From Terribacillus saccharophilus (lineage in GTDB: Bacteria > Bacillota > Bacilli > Bacillales > Amphibacillaceae), in contig NZ_NPBJ01000004.1 of assembly GCF_002272075.1 (NCBI RefSeq), forward strand, positions 124,001 through 188,000: a DNA stretch of 64,000 bases. Direction: 5' to 3'. This document shows positions 63,960-64,000 of this stretch, piece by piece. The first letter of the stretch is position 1; every line of letters starts with the position of its first letter. Position numbers and translations under genes: made by a program. Below the pieces are notes generated by a model. The model searched no databases, had not been told where the DNA came from, and was given only the letters and a program-made list of their open reading frames with translations.

Positions 63960-64000
63960 ATGGGTAGCTACGGCGGAGGATTTGCTTTGATCGTTGTGCT
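63960..64000 (+). CDS. YjcZ-family sporulation protein, 5' end only
   Basis: The first 13 codons are visible, MGSYGGGFALIVV, before the window ends. GGAGG lies nine bases upstream of the ATG. The Gly-rich start followed by a hydrophobic FALIVVLF-type segment is characteristic of the very small YjcZ/SscA spore proteins. Length and C-terminus cannot be seen. Confidence 0.75.
   Translation, partial: MGSYGGGFALIVV

Overview
The window is chromosomal DNA of a low-to-mid G+C, endospore-forming, probably motile member of the Bacillaceae. This rests on gene content (spoIVA, spoVIF, sleB/ypeB, spmA/spmB, dacB, a YjcZ-family spore protein, cheR, resA-E) and on gene order, which follows the Bacillus subtilis ponA-to-scpA segment almost gene for gene. 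I cannot name the genus. There are no rRNA or tRNA genes, insertion sequences, prophage or CRISPR arrays. Almost all genes lie on the minus strand. Plus-strand exceptions are ponA (cut at the left edge), a YitT-family gene and a PfpI-family gene, a small DUF2798 membrane gene, fer, and a YjcZ-type gene cut at the right edge. All comparisons with B. subtilis gene order are from memory.

Layout, left to right. 1-1.9 kb: penicillin-binding protein 1 with a very acidic, Asn/Gly-rich tail. 1.9-8.4 kb: nth, dnaD, asnS, ypmB, ypmA, dinG. 8.4-15.4 kb: one tightly packed operon ypjD-dapB-mgsA-bshA-cca-birA-panB-panC-panD. 15.5-17.0 kb: the two plus-strand genes. 17.0-20.8 kb: a zinc metallopeptidase, a short ypjB-position membrane protein, ypjA, ypiB, ypiA. 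20.9-27.0 kb: the aromatic operon aroC-aroB-aroH-hisC-tyrA-aroA. 27.1-27.7 kb: a divergent MerR / DUF2798 pair. 27.8-32.1 kb: cheR, ndk, the menaquinone side-chain genes hepT-menG-hepS, and hbs. 32.3-37.5 kb: spoIVA, spoVIF, gpsA, der, yphA. 37.6-48.1 kb: the S1 protein ypfD, plsC, cmk, ypfA, ypeB-sleB, prsW, asparaginase, ypdA, gudB, mecB. 48.3-51.5 kb: a small membrane protein, recQ, ypbB and divergent fer. 51.5-52.7 kb: a cobalamin-riboswitch operon encoding a DUF4430 lipoprotein and an ECF-transporter S component. 52.7-59.3 kb: rluB-resABCDE. 59.3-64 kb: dacB-spmA-spmB, superoxide dismutase, scpA-scpB and the start of a YjcZ-like gene.

Functional threads: pantothenate, lysine/diaminopimelate and chorismate pathways; menaquinone synthesis; cytochrome c maturation with its redox regulator; bacillithiol (bshA, ypdA); and spore coat, cortex and germination. 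The most distinctive element is the B12-riboswitch operon, which pairs an ECF S component with a secreted transcobalamin-like lipoprotein. The other notable signal is a set of absences from expected positions: trpEDCFBA together with mtrAB, ypiF-qcrABC, bshB1, aspB, fni, sigX/rsiX, serA and aroD (aroC of B. subtilis). Some of these look functionally linked. Most transcription units end in clear intrinsic terminators, which are listed as features.
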